A stretch of DNA of 64,000 bases from Sclerurus mexicanus (lineage: Eukaryota > Chordata > Aves > Passeriformes > Furnariidae): NCBI GenBank assembly GCA_013396755.1, contig VWZF01005993.1, positions 829,437-893,436 on the forward strand. The letters run 5' to 3'. The position numbers and the translations under genes are program-made. Positions 1 through 11,058 of the stretch are shown piece by piece. The stretch's first letter is position 1; the number at the start of each line of letters is the position of its first letter. Below the pieces are notes generated by a model, which saw nothing but the letters and a program-made list of their open reading frames with translations, was not told where the DNA came from and ran no database searches.

Positions 1-2619
1 ATAATTAAATTTTCAGTGAAATTGCTCAGACTGAAGTATGCAATCTCTTTTGAAAGTTGCTGGGGAAGGGAACCTGTCTGCACCCTGGCTCTGAGATGCT
101 TGTTGCATGTTGAGTTGCCCGGGCTGTGAATTGTGAGTTTCCTGCAGTATGTGGGGCTGGCACCACCGACCTCTGTGGCTGTGCTGTCAGGTTACCCCTT
201 CAGCAGCCTTGCTCTAGAGCTGGTGGTGTGGTTTGTCAAGTCTGGGGAGGGATGTTCTTTGATTTTTAAGTTGGGAGATGCTCTTGCTGCTCGGACCTGC
301 TGTCTTCAGCAATCTCTGGGTGTTGGTTGGGGAAGCGCCCTGGGTTTGATGCCGAGTGAACGAAGTGGACTCTCGAGCTTCCCGCAGTGGGAAGGGAGAG
401 GAGCAATGTTGGAACATTCCCACAGGTTGAGCTTCCAGGAGGATTCCTTGTGAGGCAGCGATCTTGGGCCTTTGACGTAACCTAACGCTGGTCTCTGCAC
501 AAGACATGGCGCTGGTGGCTGCTGACTTACTGTCTTGCTGTTTGTCCAACCAGCCAGAGCGTTCGTGGTCCTGTTTGGGGTTTCTTGGTTGCAGGGAGGG
601 CAATACGAAATGCATAGCTCCTTAAGAAAAAAAAGCAAGGAAAGAGTATTATGTTGTATGCTTATTTAAAATAAGGTGAGGGAGACTGAACAGAGATTAA
701 GCCATTGTTTCTAACTGGAGGAGTGCAAATCCTCAAGGCACCCAGTGGTCTGATCCTCAGAGGTAATTAGTAGGTAGCCCTATTAATTTTAATGGCAGCT
801 TTGAGCTGTTAAAGCCTGGCTATTGCCTCTATATTTTAAATATTATTAAATGTTACACACTTTAAGTACTTCATTGCTCTCATTTGAGAAAAAAAAAATC
901 AGCTTGTTCATTGGGTGCCTCATTTAAAATTGTTTTCCTTTTTCGTGCCTGTTGAAAAGCAGGAAGGTTCTCTGGGAGGCAGGTTGCTGTTAGGATTGTT
1001 GTACTCCTGTGCTGCTCACAGCTTCAGGGAAATCCTCCCGGTCTGTACTTGGTAAGAGGCACCAGGTGATGAAGATGTATGTTGATAATCCTTGGCTTGG
1101 AGTGTTTCTCCCAAACAACACAGCATTTGAATGACAGATGCTGGAAGTGTCGTGTGGTGCCACAAGAAGTCATCTGATACTGGAGCAGGAATAAGTGGTC
1201 CTGCCAAGTTTTAACACGCTTTCATTTCTCTGTCTGGTAGGGCCAATTCTTGGGTGGCAGAGGCTGCTTTGAAAGGATCCCCCTTGGCATTTGCAGTAGC
1301 TTTCATGTGTGTGTGCTTTGTGTCTCCTTTTACCCCCTTGCTTCTCCCAAGCAGGTGCCTGTGATCTCAGTTTAGCTTGTGACATGTGTTTAAAACAAAA
1401 AACCTGGAAAATATGGTTGTTTTGAAGACCTGATTCTGCACGAGCTTGTAGCAGCTGAAGAGGTTTAGGTGTAGGGATGATGATGGCTTGTTGCTGGAGG
1501 GGAGGGTGGTGCAGCTGGCCCTTGGGCCAGGGAAGTGGATGTGACCTCTCCCTGGGTTTGGGAGTGGAGGTGCAGAGCATTTAACCTTTCCTTGGTGCTC
1601 TGTGGCAGGCAAGGTGAGATGGGTTAGAAACCCCAGGTCTAGTGATTTCTTTGAGGATGCCCTGGCAGCCTGTCAGGTCCCGAGGCTATTTGACATCTAC
1701 AGTGCAACACTGTCTTTCAAGTAGAAGAGGTTACAGCTTTTCTTAGGCTTTTATTTATTTTGCCTCTAGTTTATTCCAGGTCAAGTTGTGAATGGAGCTA
1801 CCAGAGGTCGTGCCCCAGAAGCTCCTGGCTGCCCTCCAGCTCACACAGTGTGCAGTGGGGTTGGCATTGCCCAGGGACTCTGTGTGAGGAGCTGGTTAGT
1901 ATTTGCAGGTATTTTTAGGGCATGGGGTAGTCCCGAGCACTGCCAGTGTGATGGGGATAAGAGATGTTTGAGAGTGTTGCTGTGCTGAAGGCAGATGGGC
2001 ACGGTGTGAGCAAACATCCTTGCGGGAGGGAGGAAGGATGAATTGCAGTGGCAGCCTGCGTGGTGCCCAAAAATCTCTTGCAGAGTGAAATTGGTCAAGT
2101 GGTGATCCCTTTGTACTTGCTTCAGGTGTAAAATATGTCCTGCAGCTTCTTCCCCTAGCACCAATGCCCTTCCCCTTCTCCCTTTACCGGAGTGTGTGTG
2201 GAGTGTTTCGAAACTTGCCTCTTCTTTTTAGATTGAAGAGTTAGAGGAGAAGGTAGTAAAAATAAGCCACTGCCACTTGCCAGCGATGTTATTTGTCTGG
2301 CATGGAGACTTACTGTGGCTTGCAGTTTGCTGCCTTCACAAGTGACTCTTAAAGCAAGGAGTGAGCCATCTCATCTGCAGCTCTGGATGTGCCTCTCGCT
2401 TTGCCTTCCCCCCTCGGGAAGCAGGCTTCTCCTGTAATTCAGGCGTATTTTGCCAGCTCATTTTATATTAGCATAAAAGCCCACCTGTGCTGTTACCTTC
2501 TGAGGGGGGCATTTTGCAGGTACTGGAACAGGCTCACAGCAGGATGCTGAGTTATTCCAGGATGCTGCTCTGGGTGCTTGGCTGGCACTCTGCCCACACG
2601 TTGGTTTTAGTTGAGCAGA
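1..2619. other. Non-coding stretch, no gene recognised
   Basis: I see no exon or RNA gene here. Open frames on both strands are short, overlap each other and resemble no protein I know. The plus strand is visibly rich in G and T. A small hairpin with 7-bp arms (ctggccc and gggccag) lies near 1516-1531, and an A-run lies near 890. Nothing else stands out before the LTR that follows. Confidence 0.6.
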
Positions 2620-3079
2620 TGTGGTGGGCCAGTCTTGGTTGGGTGCCAGGTGTCCACTAAAGGCACTCTGTCACTCCCTTGCTCAGCTGGACAGGGAAGG
2701 GAAAATACGGCAAAAGGCTCATGGGCCAAGATAAGGACAGAGAGATCACTGACCAGTTACCAGCACAGGCAAGAGAGACTCGACTGGGAGAAACAGTTTA
2801 ATGTATTACCAATCAAATCAGAGTAGGGTAGTGAGAACTAAAACTAAACCTTGAAAACACCTGCCATGGGGTTTTTCCCTTTTCTTAAGTCCATTATCCC
2901 AGAGGCACTGGCACTGTCAGTGATGGGCTCAGCTTTGGCCAGCAATGGGTCCGTCTTGGAGCCGCCTGGCATTGGCTCCACTGGACGTGGGGAAGCTTCT
3001 GACAGAGACCACCCTGTAGCACCCCAGCAACCCTCCCAAGCCCCCTCCTACCAAAACCTCACCGCACAAACCCGATGCA
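2620..3079 (-). mobile_element. Solitary avian ERVL-type LTR, antisense
   Basis: Read on the minus strand, this segment runs from a G/T-rich start near 3079 to an ending of the form ccaccaca at 2620, which suits an LTR with TG...CA ends. The U3-like part has the avian repeat wording I recognise around 2930-3070 (gccaatgccaggcggctcc and similar). A TTTAAG-like TATA region followed by an A/G-rich run lies near 2875-2895. The tract around 2795-2830 (attggtaatacattaaact) is where this family has its polyadenylation signal, here decayed. No gag, pol or env reading frame flanks it, so it is a solo LTR. The 5-bp flank at 2615-2619 (gcaga) nearly matches gcagt at 3077-3081, which would fit a target-site duplication if the end lies 3 bp inward. 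The family call is from memory of avian repeats, without a database match. It could be an older relative. Confidence 0.75.
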
Positions 3080-4289
3080 GTGAGAAGTTACCTTGCCATT
3101 CTGTCAAGCACAGCGCAGAGGACAGATGTTTGATGAAAGCACTGAAATATTTAACTAGGATATTTTTTCCCCTGCAGCCGAGATTGCTTGTTGTGCCTAT
3201 TAATCTTTTACAAGACTTGCATCTGCTCAGAGGTGGGTTGTTTCAGGCTCCGAATGAATTTTGTGTGTATGTGCGTGGTTTGAAAGAGTGGTATAATGAG
3301 CAAACATGATGTGTATGTGAATAAATTGAATGCATAAAGCAGATGAATTAATCCCTCAGTTGCTGAAAGTCTCTTCTCATAATAATAATAAAAAATCTTA
3401 TAATGCCCTTTCTGCTGTGGATGTTTACTCCTTTCTTTCAGGAGTGTCTTTACCCTCCATTTTGTATAATTAAGATTTCAATGGGCATGTATTTAAAGAG
3501 AGCTTGTCCTTTCATATGCGGTCGTGTAAAGCCTCTTGCAGTGTTGGCAGGTAATGCAGAGCTCTCCTCCCAAGGTAGCAGCTTTGTCATTTGTGAGGAA
3601 TTTGTTTTCAGCTGAGACAGTGCATTCCTGTAAAACCGATTTCTTCTGCATAAGCTGTAATCAGAGCGGCTTGGTCTCCATTTCCTGGTGCTGTAACAGG
3701 TTCGTGTTGGCCGGAGCTGGTGACTGAAACACGGTGACAGCCTGAGATGACCTGGCAGATTGGAAAAGCCACGAAAACAAATGTATGCAGAACTTGCCCC
3801 TCCCCACCACCCCAGAGTAGCCTTGTTGGACAGTATTTTATACACTGTGTTGCACTTCAGTTAAAAAAACCCAACTCACCCTAAGTAATACTTAATAGAG
3901 ATTAATACTTGAAAAGTAATTGAAAAGCTCTCTGAAACACTTTTTTTCCTTTGCTACTTCTGACTTAATTGCCCTTAGTTGGGTTTTTTCCTAGTCTGTT
4001 CCAGCCTGCTTTTCTTTGAATGTTGCAATTCTGAGTTTAAAGTCCAGTATTGTCTTTTAAATATCTCATGGGTGTAATCCAGTTTTTGTTTTCTTCAAAA
4101 CTGGTTGGCTTTTGAATTCCCCTCCTCTTTTCTCCATGTATTAACTGAATTGCTGTAAAATGGGAAATTGTCACACAGACCCGTCTAACTTCCCTCTTCT
4201 CTGAATAGCGAATAAGTTATTCCCTCGGTATTTTCAGAAGTAAGAGCAGCACCAATTTGAAAATGACTTAGCACAGCCCGAGTTTTAGT
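3080..4289. other. Non-coding stretch with a short (AAT)n tract
   Basis: No gene is recognised. A short (aat)n microsatellite of about four units sits near 3381-3396. The rest is AT-rich single-copy sequence with T-runs near 3945 and 3985. Confidence 0.55.
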
Positions 4290-4410
4290 AAGCACTTTGA
4301 GAACATTTCAGGGCAATCCCATGAGGTGATGGTGTATGATGATAATTATGCTTTAGCAGAATAGGCCTATGGGATGAGCAGCTCAAGCTCAGACACTTAT
4401 ACCCAGTCTG
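4290..4410 (-). mobile_element. Probable MIR/CORE-SINE-like fragment
   Basis: The order of short motifs matches the antisense 3' half of amniote MIR-type SINEs. There is agcactttgagaacattt at 4291-4308, then a catgaggt-like segment at 4320-4327, a t/a-rich tract with gataattatgctttagcag, and a cagctcaagctcagacac segment. Each motif is diverged and no target-site duplication is visible. This is an old fragment if real, and similarity by eye at this level can mislead. Confidence 0.42.
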
Positions 4411-5799
4411 TGCTTTAAGGTCTGCAATTAATTCAGTTTTAAGGATTAAGTTTTCTTCTCTGCATGTTCATATTTTATATGCAAGATTAACTTGCTTAGT
4501 CTGTAAAATTCACTAGATATTTTCTGTTTGCATGAACCTGCCTAGTTTGAGTGATGTTGCTCCTGTCACAGGAAGTGACTGCAGTCCCTGTGATGTCTTT
4601 TCTGAGTAAATGTTCTCAGAAAGTGTCCTCACTTAATTGTAATGGAAAATTAATTGTTCGGTTGTCTGTCATCTTTTTTCATGCCTCGCGTATTCTGCCC
4701 AGTAACATTCTTCTTCTCTATGACTCATTAGTCTTCAGATTGCTTAAAAATATCCTGGACTGGGAAGACATATTAGCAAAGTCATAACTATATTGGCAGA
4801 TGAAAATAATCTCTTCTGAAGTGTCTACATATGTGCCAAGATCACATCATGCATACAAAGAATAAACGAGTGGGCTCGTCAATGAGCAGGCTTTTCAAGG
4901 GCTTCTTTTGTTAATCACTAGTAGAATTGGTCAGAGAGCTTAAAGACTTGAAAGAAAAATCAAATGGATGCTTTCCAGGGTTTTTATCACCTTTCACTCA
5001 TCAAGATGCTTTCTTAATGTAAGAACTCCTTGTCCACCTGTTCCTCCTGTGAAATCTCTTGTGCTGACCTCAGATCAGCTGTGTAAATGCATATAACAGC
5101 TGAGAGCTTTCAGTCTTGAAGGCTGCCTAGGTAAAATCTAGTGAACTCTTTAGAGGTGTTTGTAGCATTGCGAGAGAATTAGAAATCTCTAGTGGCCTGC
5201 TTAGCTGACTTGCACATCTCCCTCATGGCAGGGCTGTGGGGCAGCCCCCAATGGAAACACAAGTAGGATTTTCTAAACCATCGGTGCTGCCTGAGAGGAA
5301 AAAATCCACAGTTGAGGGAAACCATCTCATGGAATAGGGATGGGAAGAGATGCTGGGAGCTGGAGGGCTTGGGAGGCTGACTCAGCAGCTCTGTACCTGC
5401 TTGGGAATGACTTCTCTGCTAATGGTGTTTAGCTGCTTTTATGAGGGATGAGCAAAACGTGGGCTCTTGACTTCAGCTTAAGGACAGAACTCAGACTTAT
5501 TTACACGCGCTAGGTCTCCCATCTGCTCTTCCAACGCTGTGGAGAGGGCAGTGGCAGGACCGGCTGTGCCTCAGGTGTGGGGCTGTGTTTGCAGGGTCAG
5601 TCTTCAAGTGATGGCACTGGTGAGTGGAGCTCACTTTGCCAAAATAACGGAGCGGGGCAGGCTTTCCTTTTGGTTACCTTCATAGGTTATTATGTAGGAC
5701 ATCCAAACTGTCTTCCTAAATATGGCGAGATTTAGTACAAGGAGTACTAAAGCAGTACAAGGAAATTAAAATGGAAAGCATAAGCAAGGCAGGCATTTA
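4411..5799. other. Non-coding stretch, nothing distinctive
   Basis: I recognise no gene or repeat. A short direct repeat (agtacaagga, two copies 19 bp apart) occurs at about 5734-5763. The plus-strand open frame at 4551-4787 (78 codons) resembles no family I know and fits chance. Confidence 0.55.
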
Positions 5800-6010
5800 T
5801 AAATGATTGAACTAAATTATACTCAGTAGAATGAGCTGCAGCTGTGACAGCAATGTTTCTTTCTTCAGGTAAATAACATTACCCATCATTACTGGTTATG
5901 CTAAAGGGCCATAATTCCATGTTAACATGTCTTATTGCAGCCTGATAAGTCACAGCCTAATCTCCATTACCAGACTGCCCATAAATATTAGAGATATGTG
6001 GACGGGGCAG
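5800..6010. promoter_or_regulatory. Candidate conserved regulatory element
   Basis: This stretch has the low-complexity-free, motif-dense look of a distal enhancer. It contains a perfect 12-bp palindrome CATGTTAACATG at 5918-5929, whose GTTAAC core is HNF1-half-site-like. It also has a cataattcc block, a TGATAAG GATA-type site and a paired-type taatct followed by ccatta near 5958-5970. No repeat or open frame accounts for it. Conservation cannot be judged from one sequence, so this is a guess from texture and motif content. Confidence 0.28.
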
Positions 6011-6119
6011 GTAAAGAATGAAATCTGGTTTTGGTGCAGCAGTATCGGTGCTGGCTGGCCTCTGACAGGTCATAGCTGAGTCATTTGAGGTAAAGTGATT
6101 CCTGTAATGTGTATGATGA

Positions 6120-6149
6120 CTTTATATTTTTATTTAATTAAATATAAAG
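6120..6149. repeat. AT-rich inverted repeat / nested palindrome
   Basis: The arms ctttatattt (6120-6129) and aaatataaag (6140-6149) are perfect 10-bp reverse complements. A 14-bp perfect palindrome TATTTAATTAAATA (6131-6144) is nested between and into them. The centre TTAATTAA is a homeodomain-type core. This may simply be AT-rich sequence with chance symmetry. Confidence 0.8.
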
Positions 6150-7139
6150 CTGCATTGCCACTTATTCACTTTTGGAAAGAGAAAAAAAATTTTCCTGAAG
6201 CCTTGATGACTTGAGCACATGAGGAAATACAAACAAGTTTCAGCTTTAAGGTTCTGTGTTGTGTTGTTGCACCGCAAATGCAATACCACTGTTGTTTTCA
6301 CTTCAGTAAGTTATTGCTTTTTGTGGACAATAAAACCACAGGCTGTTGAAATTATATGGTATAATAATGGAGTCAAATCCACATGCTCAAGTGATCCTGT
6401 GTGTTTCTGACGTTTTATTAAATTGATGAGTAGGTAAAAGGTTGGATTTTTTTCCCCGTGCTGATAGAGACTGAGAGAAAACAGAGGAACATGAACATTT
6501 TCAGTTAACCATTCCTAGGACAGACACATGGCATTTTTACTGCTTCCTGCCAAAGGGTCGAGGATGTACATCCTTTGAGATGGCGTGGGAGTAAATGACA
6601 CTGTAGTGTCTGCAGTTTGGGCTTCTTAACTTTTGAATTCACAGTGAGTTTCAACCACCACCACTTGTTTATTACAGAAACATTCAGGCTGAAGTTGAAA
6701 TCAGTGCATTAGCTTTGTTTTGCGACCCTTTCAAAAACATCACGTGCCAAATCCACTGAAACAATTTCCATTGAAAAGCTCAGTGTTTGTTCCTCCCTAT
6801 TCTATGTGGCAGACCGCAAGAGCAGCGTTTTTAATATTTTAAAGTAGCAAGAGTGGCAAAGAGAAGTTTGATCTGTTATGTGACTAACCACAGGTGACTG
6901 CCCAGCTCCGCTGTCTGTTCCTCAAGGTTTGGTAGAATTATAATGGAAAGAGCAGCACTTAGATACCCCAGTTGGACAGCCTCTTGTCCCTGGGTTGGCA
7001 TGGGGAAGAGTGTAATTTTTGGGCTCTAACAGAGCAAAGGCTGACCAGCAATTGTAAATATCCTGTCAGGGAGAAGGGGAAGAAGAAACTTGAGACACAG
7101 GAGTGTGAGTAAATGAACGTGGAACAAGTTAGGGCATGA
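6150..7139. other. Non-coding stretch, nothing distinctive
   Basis: AT-rich unique-looking DNA. The 63-codon plus-strand frame at 6219-6410 has no recognisable features. No repeat family is recognised. Confidence 0.55.
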
Positions 7140-7205
7140 ACTTGGAAAATACCAGTGATACCTTAAAGGTCTTTTCCAGCCTGAGCAATTCTCCAATTCC
7201 ATAGC
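7140..7205 (+). mobile_element. Probable CR1 3'-end remnant, sense
   Basis: The string taccttaaaggtcttttccagcc, followed by a caattctccaattccat-type ending at 7160-7203, matches the usual ending of avian CR1 elements. That ending is a short statement of the form 'ccttaaaggtc..ttccaacc' followed by degenerate attct repeats. Upstream sequence no longer resembles CR1, so this would be a severely 5'-truncated or decayed copy. The short length keeps the call tentative. Confidence 0.5.
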
Positions 7206-8044
7206 TGGCTGTGTGCAGTGAGCCTGGGAAAGCCTGTCCCTCCTCTCCAGCTGCAGGGATGGGTCAGCCTGGATTTGGGGAGGACCTTCACAGCAGTGTG
7301 ATGATGGATATACCGGTGGTGTTTTCCCTGGGCAAGCAGAAGTGTGCACAGCATCACTCTGAAGACAACCATGGGTTTGCAGAGATAAAAGCGAAATTTA
7401 TTTCCATTGCTTTATGTGTTTTCCTCTGATTTTGCTACATTTTTTTTGTTCTGTTACCATTCCATACTTTCAAAGATTGTTTTCTCTGCCTCAGATTTAT
7501 TGAGGGAGCATGAGGGAAAAATGAAATGAAGTAATATATTTCGCTGGTCGTCGTTTTGCTGTCAATTGAGTCTTAGTGGTACCATTAGTCATTTTATGAC
7601 ACATTGCCTTACCTGGGTGAATTTTGCTCCCCTCTGTGTGTTTGGCTGAATTTTTAAACATGTTTCTGTGGTTTTGCATACATCCTGAGACTGGGAAGTG
7701 TGACTTTTCTAAATTCAGATACTTTTTGAGCTTTCCGAGCTTTTTTCCCCTCAATCCCTTCCATGAGTCTGTTTGTGAGAGCTCTCCCGGACTGGAAATG
7801 AGCTTTATCTCTCTTGGCACAATTAGCTGATTTGCAGTGTGAGTGTGACAGTGACTGTACACGGGTCTGGTGGAATGTAATTACAGAGCAGCCACAGATC
7901 CCCAAAGAAGATTTTAAGAGTGAAGTTGACCAAGTAATCTTACGTTCTGCAGAGCTCTGCTCTGTAGAGATGCCTGTGACAATCCCAAAGCTTATTTTAC
8001 TTATATAAACATTCAGAATGGTTGACTTCATTACATTTCTAGAT
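7206..8044. other. Non-coding stretch between CR1 pieces
   Basis: No gene is recognised. Short overlapping open frames on both strands (7497-8031) have no recognisable domain. A T-run lies at about 7440-7447. Confidence 0.55.
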
Positions 8045-8230
8045 GTTTGGGTTGGAAGGGACCTTAAAGATCATCTTGTTCCCACCACCTTTCACTAGAG
8101 CGGGTTTCTTTGAGTCCCACCCAACCTGACCTTGAACACCTCCAGAGGCATCCACAGCTTCTCTGGGGAACCGGTTCCAGTGTCTCACCATCCTCACAGG
8201 GGAGAATCCAGTTGTGTTCCTAATCAAATT
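8045..8230 (-). mobile_element. CR1 LINE 3'-end fragment, antisense
   Basis: Reading the plus strand gives the reverse complement of the CR1 tail. It shows gggttggaagggaccttaaa at 8049-8068, then agatcatcttgttcccacc, a block with caacctgaccttgaacacct, and then the diagnostic ctctggggaaccggttccag followed by tgtctcaccatcctcacag at 8161-8198. The similarity fades near 8230, after cctaatcaa. The copy is therefore about 190 bp, 5'-truncated and lacking coding sequence, which is how most avian CR1 copies look. CR1 is the dominant LINE of birds, so this is the strongest single clue to the organism. The subfamily cannot be fixed by eye. Confidence 0.9.
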
Positions 8231-10374
8231 GATCAGATGCTCAGGAGACCTCAGGTAGCTGGAGATGGAGCTGAGCACAACTGGCTTCTTTTCTGTGTGT
8301 GGAAGCTGTGGAGTCCTTTTTTTGTGCATGAAGCTTATTATTCCCGTTACTGAGAACTGGTTTATAGAATGTAGTTAGTGGAATTGGCAAGTGTGCATTG
8401 GCGCCAAGGAGCTGAATGCAAGCAGCAGGCTGTTAATGCACCCCTACAGAATCCTTGTTTGTGCACTTTTAAATTATTATCTTTGGACTATACCTGCATT
8501 AGTGGCCTCTTGGGTTCCATGCTAGAAGTGTGAAGATTGTGGTAGCAGTGCCTGGCTGACGTGGTAGTTGTACTTGGTTAAAGCAGAGGTGTTAAAATTA
8601 TTTTGAGAGAGAAAACTTTTAGCTTAGGACTATGATTACAGATCACAAACTGATTCTGATTGTAGAAGTTGACTAAAAGGGCAGTAAATATGTCCCTAAT
8701 CAAACAGTTTGATTTCAAGCATTTCTTACAGGGATCATTCACGTGCAGCTGAAGGCTGAGAACTTTTGGTGTAAAGCCTTAGGAAGTCACAGCTCAAGGG
8801 CAGGCAGTGAAGAGCTTGAGAGCAAAGAGAGCATACAGGTCAAATGCACTGTCTTTCAGCCCAAAGTGAAGTTGCAGGCCAGGGTTTTTGTCCCCTCCAC
8901 CCCACTCCAAGCTTTTCCTTATCCCACCTTTCTTCAAAGGCAAACTTGGTTTGTTTCTCTCCATTCCCCCAGCTGTGACTCATCCCTCTGGCTCCCTCAG
9001 CATGAACCCTTAAACTTTGTCTCCACAAAATCCAAGATGAGAGCAGTCCAGAAACTAAGGCTGTCAAGTTCAATGTGAAGAAAGAAGATTTTTATTTGGT
9101 TTGGTTTCTTCCAATGCAAGCACGGGGAAGACAAGCCAGTGTCATCTACCACATTCTTGCTGTGTTGTGTTTACGGTTATAACGCTTGCTGTAATACTAA
9201 CACGGGCTGGCATCTGTTTTGTTTCAGCTTCAGTGATTGAAAATTACCAAAACCCGTTGTACTTTTGGGACTGAGATATGGGGAGAAGGGTTAGCCAAGC
9301 AGCCCCCTCAACATGGAGCTGTCACCCCTGCTAAAATGGCTCTGTGGGTGACTTGGATGTTGGTAAAGGAACTTGCTTGTTGGTTTGGAGGAAAATTCTT
9401 TTGAGCATAGACAGTAATTTTGTAATTAGCCCTTAAAATTACATGGTAGTGAAAACTCAGAAACAGTGAGTATCACAAACATTAAAGCATCTGGTTTACA
9501 TTTTAGCTATTCTTGTCTGGATCCCTCTGGCTGCCCTTGAAAAGGAAGTGAAAAAGATAGTGCGCTTTGAGTTAGTGCAAGGACTGGTTGGAAGGGTAAA
9601 GAGGATTAAAGCAGCTACTGAGCTGGCCATAAGCACAGGCCATGGGATGCTCTGAAAGGACAGGGAAATGTTTTTGTACAGACAGAAGCATGTGTGCACT
9701 GAACGAGCAGATTCCATCTTACCTGTCTTTAATATTCAGTGGTGTAAAGTTTAGTTCAGGTAACATAATTTTCAAACATCCACCGACACAGCAGTGATAA
9801 TTCTACAGAGTACAGGACTTTGTCTCTTAGCATGAGCTTTGTGAGTTCAGATAAGATTGCAGTGAACAGAATTCATAATTAAAAAAGAGCTCTGATGGCT
9901 GCTCCACTGTTGCTCTCCATGTAGGTTTTTCATTTTCCTTCTGCTGAAAGCCTGTTGCTTAAAAAGAGACAGAAGATGATGTCACTGGAATCGTTACACG
10001 AAATTACTGAACCACATGGCTGGATCAAGCCTTATATCTTCCACCTGTCAAGAATGTCTGTGTCCAAACAGAATTAGAGCCTGAAGCTCTGTAGACTGGA
10101 GCTATGGGGGCTTCATTTTGTCTCCGGTACTTGAGAAAAGGCTTCTCATCATACAGACACATGAAGCGTTTTCAGCATGTCTGTCAATAACTGACTGACA
10201 AGTCACGGATCAAAAAAATTCAGGAAAATCAATTTAGCAGTCTTTAACTTTGTGTTGTAGAGAAGGAAGATACAGCTTAATTGCTTTTCTATAATAGTAG
10301 AGGTGTTTTTAAAATTGTGTTGAAAAATATTTCCTTTACTGTTTGGTATAAACAGTGTTAAAGTTGTTTTCTAT
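8231..10374. other. Non-coding stretch, one palindromic E2F-like site
   Basis: No gene or further repeat is recognised. TTGGCGCCAA at 8398-8407 is a perfect 10-bp palindrome matching the core of an E2F-type site. It stands alone in AT-rich surroundings. The 111-codon plus frame at 8743-9078 has no recognisable motif. Confidence 0.5.
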
Positions 10375-11058
10375 CTAATTTATTCTGCCTGTATAGACTT
10401 TATTTTTAAATGTCAGTTTGCCTTTCTGTAAAATTAAGTGTAAGGTGATGACTAACATCACAGCTTTTCCCAACAGCTTACACATTTGCATATTCCTAGA
10501 GCCTTCATTCTTGCTTTTGTTTGGGTTTTTCTGCCTCTTAGGATTGTCTGAGCGAGACTTGGAAGCCCAGATCCGCCTCAGCTCTAAAGGCAAGAATGGA
10601 GTTGCTTCCTTCCTCCCAGAGCATCTGTTAGTTGCAAGGAACCCAGGGCCATGAAGTCCTGGTTCTGCAATGCCTGATGGAGGAGGCAGTTCCTGGCACT
10701 GATGAGGCAAACGCAAAATAGCCCCTTTCCTTGGGATTGCAGTCGCACACACGTGGTGATTAGTCATGGGAGAGACGCAAGTGTTGAGACAGCGGTGGGA
10801 GCGGAACCTCTGGCATGCACGTCCTGCCTGGGGTTCGTGGTGCCAGTGCCGGGCACGCCCTGAGCCCAGAAACGCCGTGCCGGGGTTCGAGTGCGTATTC
10901 TTTCCCGCTTCAACACAGCCTTGTGTTACTTGCTGAGCGTGTCCTCGGGTGCTCTGGGTTTTGCTGCAAAGCTGGTCATTGTTGTGAGGTGCAGCCAAGA
11001 GGGCAGAAACTTGTTGCAGGGTATAACCAAGATGCTGAGACTTGATTGTGGTTAACAC
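10375..11058 (-). other. 227-codon minus-strand open frame, probably not a gene
   Basis: This is the longest open frame outside the GC-rich 18-19 kb block. The conceptual product is basic near its C-terminus (stretches rich in K and R at about residues 165-190), with a short hydrophobic run (MLVITLHLIL, around residues 200-210). I recognise no domain, signal peptide or repeat. It overlaps a CpG-rich patch that would lower stop-codon frequency. A rough chance estimate for one frame this long in 64 kb is of order one in ten, so it is unusual but not compelling. It could be part of an unannotated non-coding RNA, or nothing. Confidence 0.15.
10740..10960. promoter_or_regulatory. Small CpG-rich patch
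   Basis: About 20 CpG dinucleotides fall within roughly 220 bp at around 60% GC by hand count. That gives an observed/expected CpG near 1, well above the surrounding DNA. Typical runs are gtgccgggcacgccc and cgtgccggggttcgagtgcg. It is too short to meet strict CpG-island length criteria comfortably. It could be a weak promoter, an orphan island or a conserved exon that I do not recognise. Confidence 0.4.

Noticed and set aside
133..615. Open frames of 106-133 codons on both strands near the window start
   Set aside because: They overlap each other in opposite orientation, have low-information content and resemble no protein I know. The length is within chance.
2851..3309. 152-codon plus-strand frame
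   Set aside because: Its first half lies in antisense LTR sequence and the rest has no domain, so it is a by-product of the repeat.
10880..10895. tRNA T-loop-like ggttcgagt
   Set aside because: No A-box, anticodon arm or acceptor pairing is present at the right spacing.
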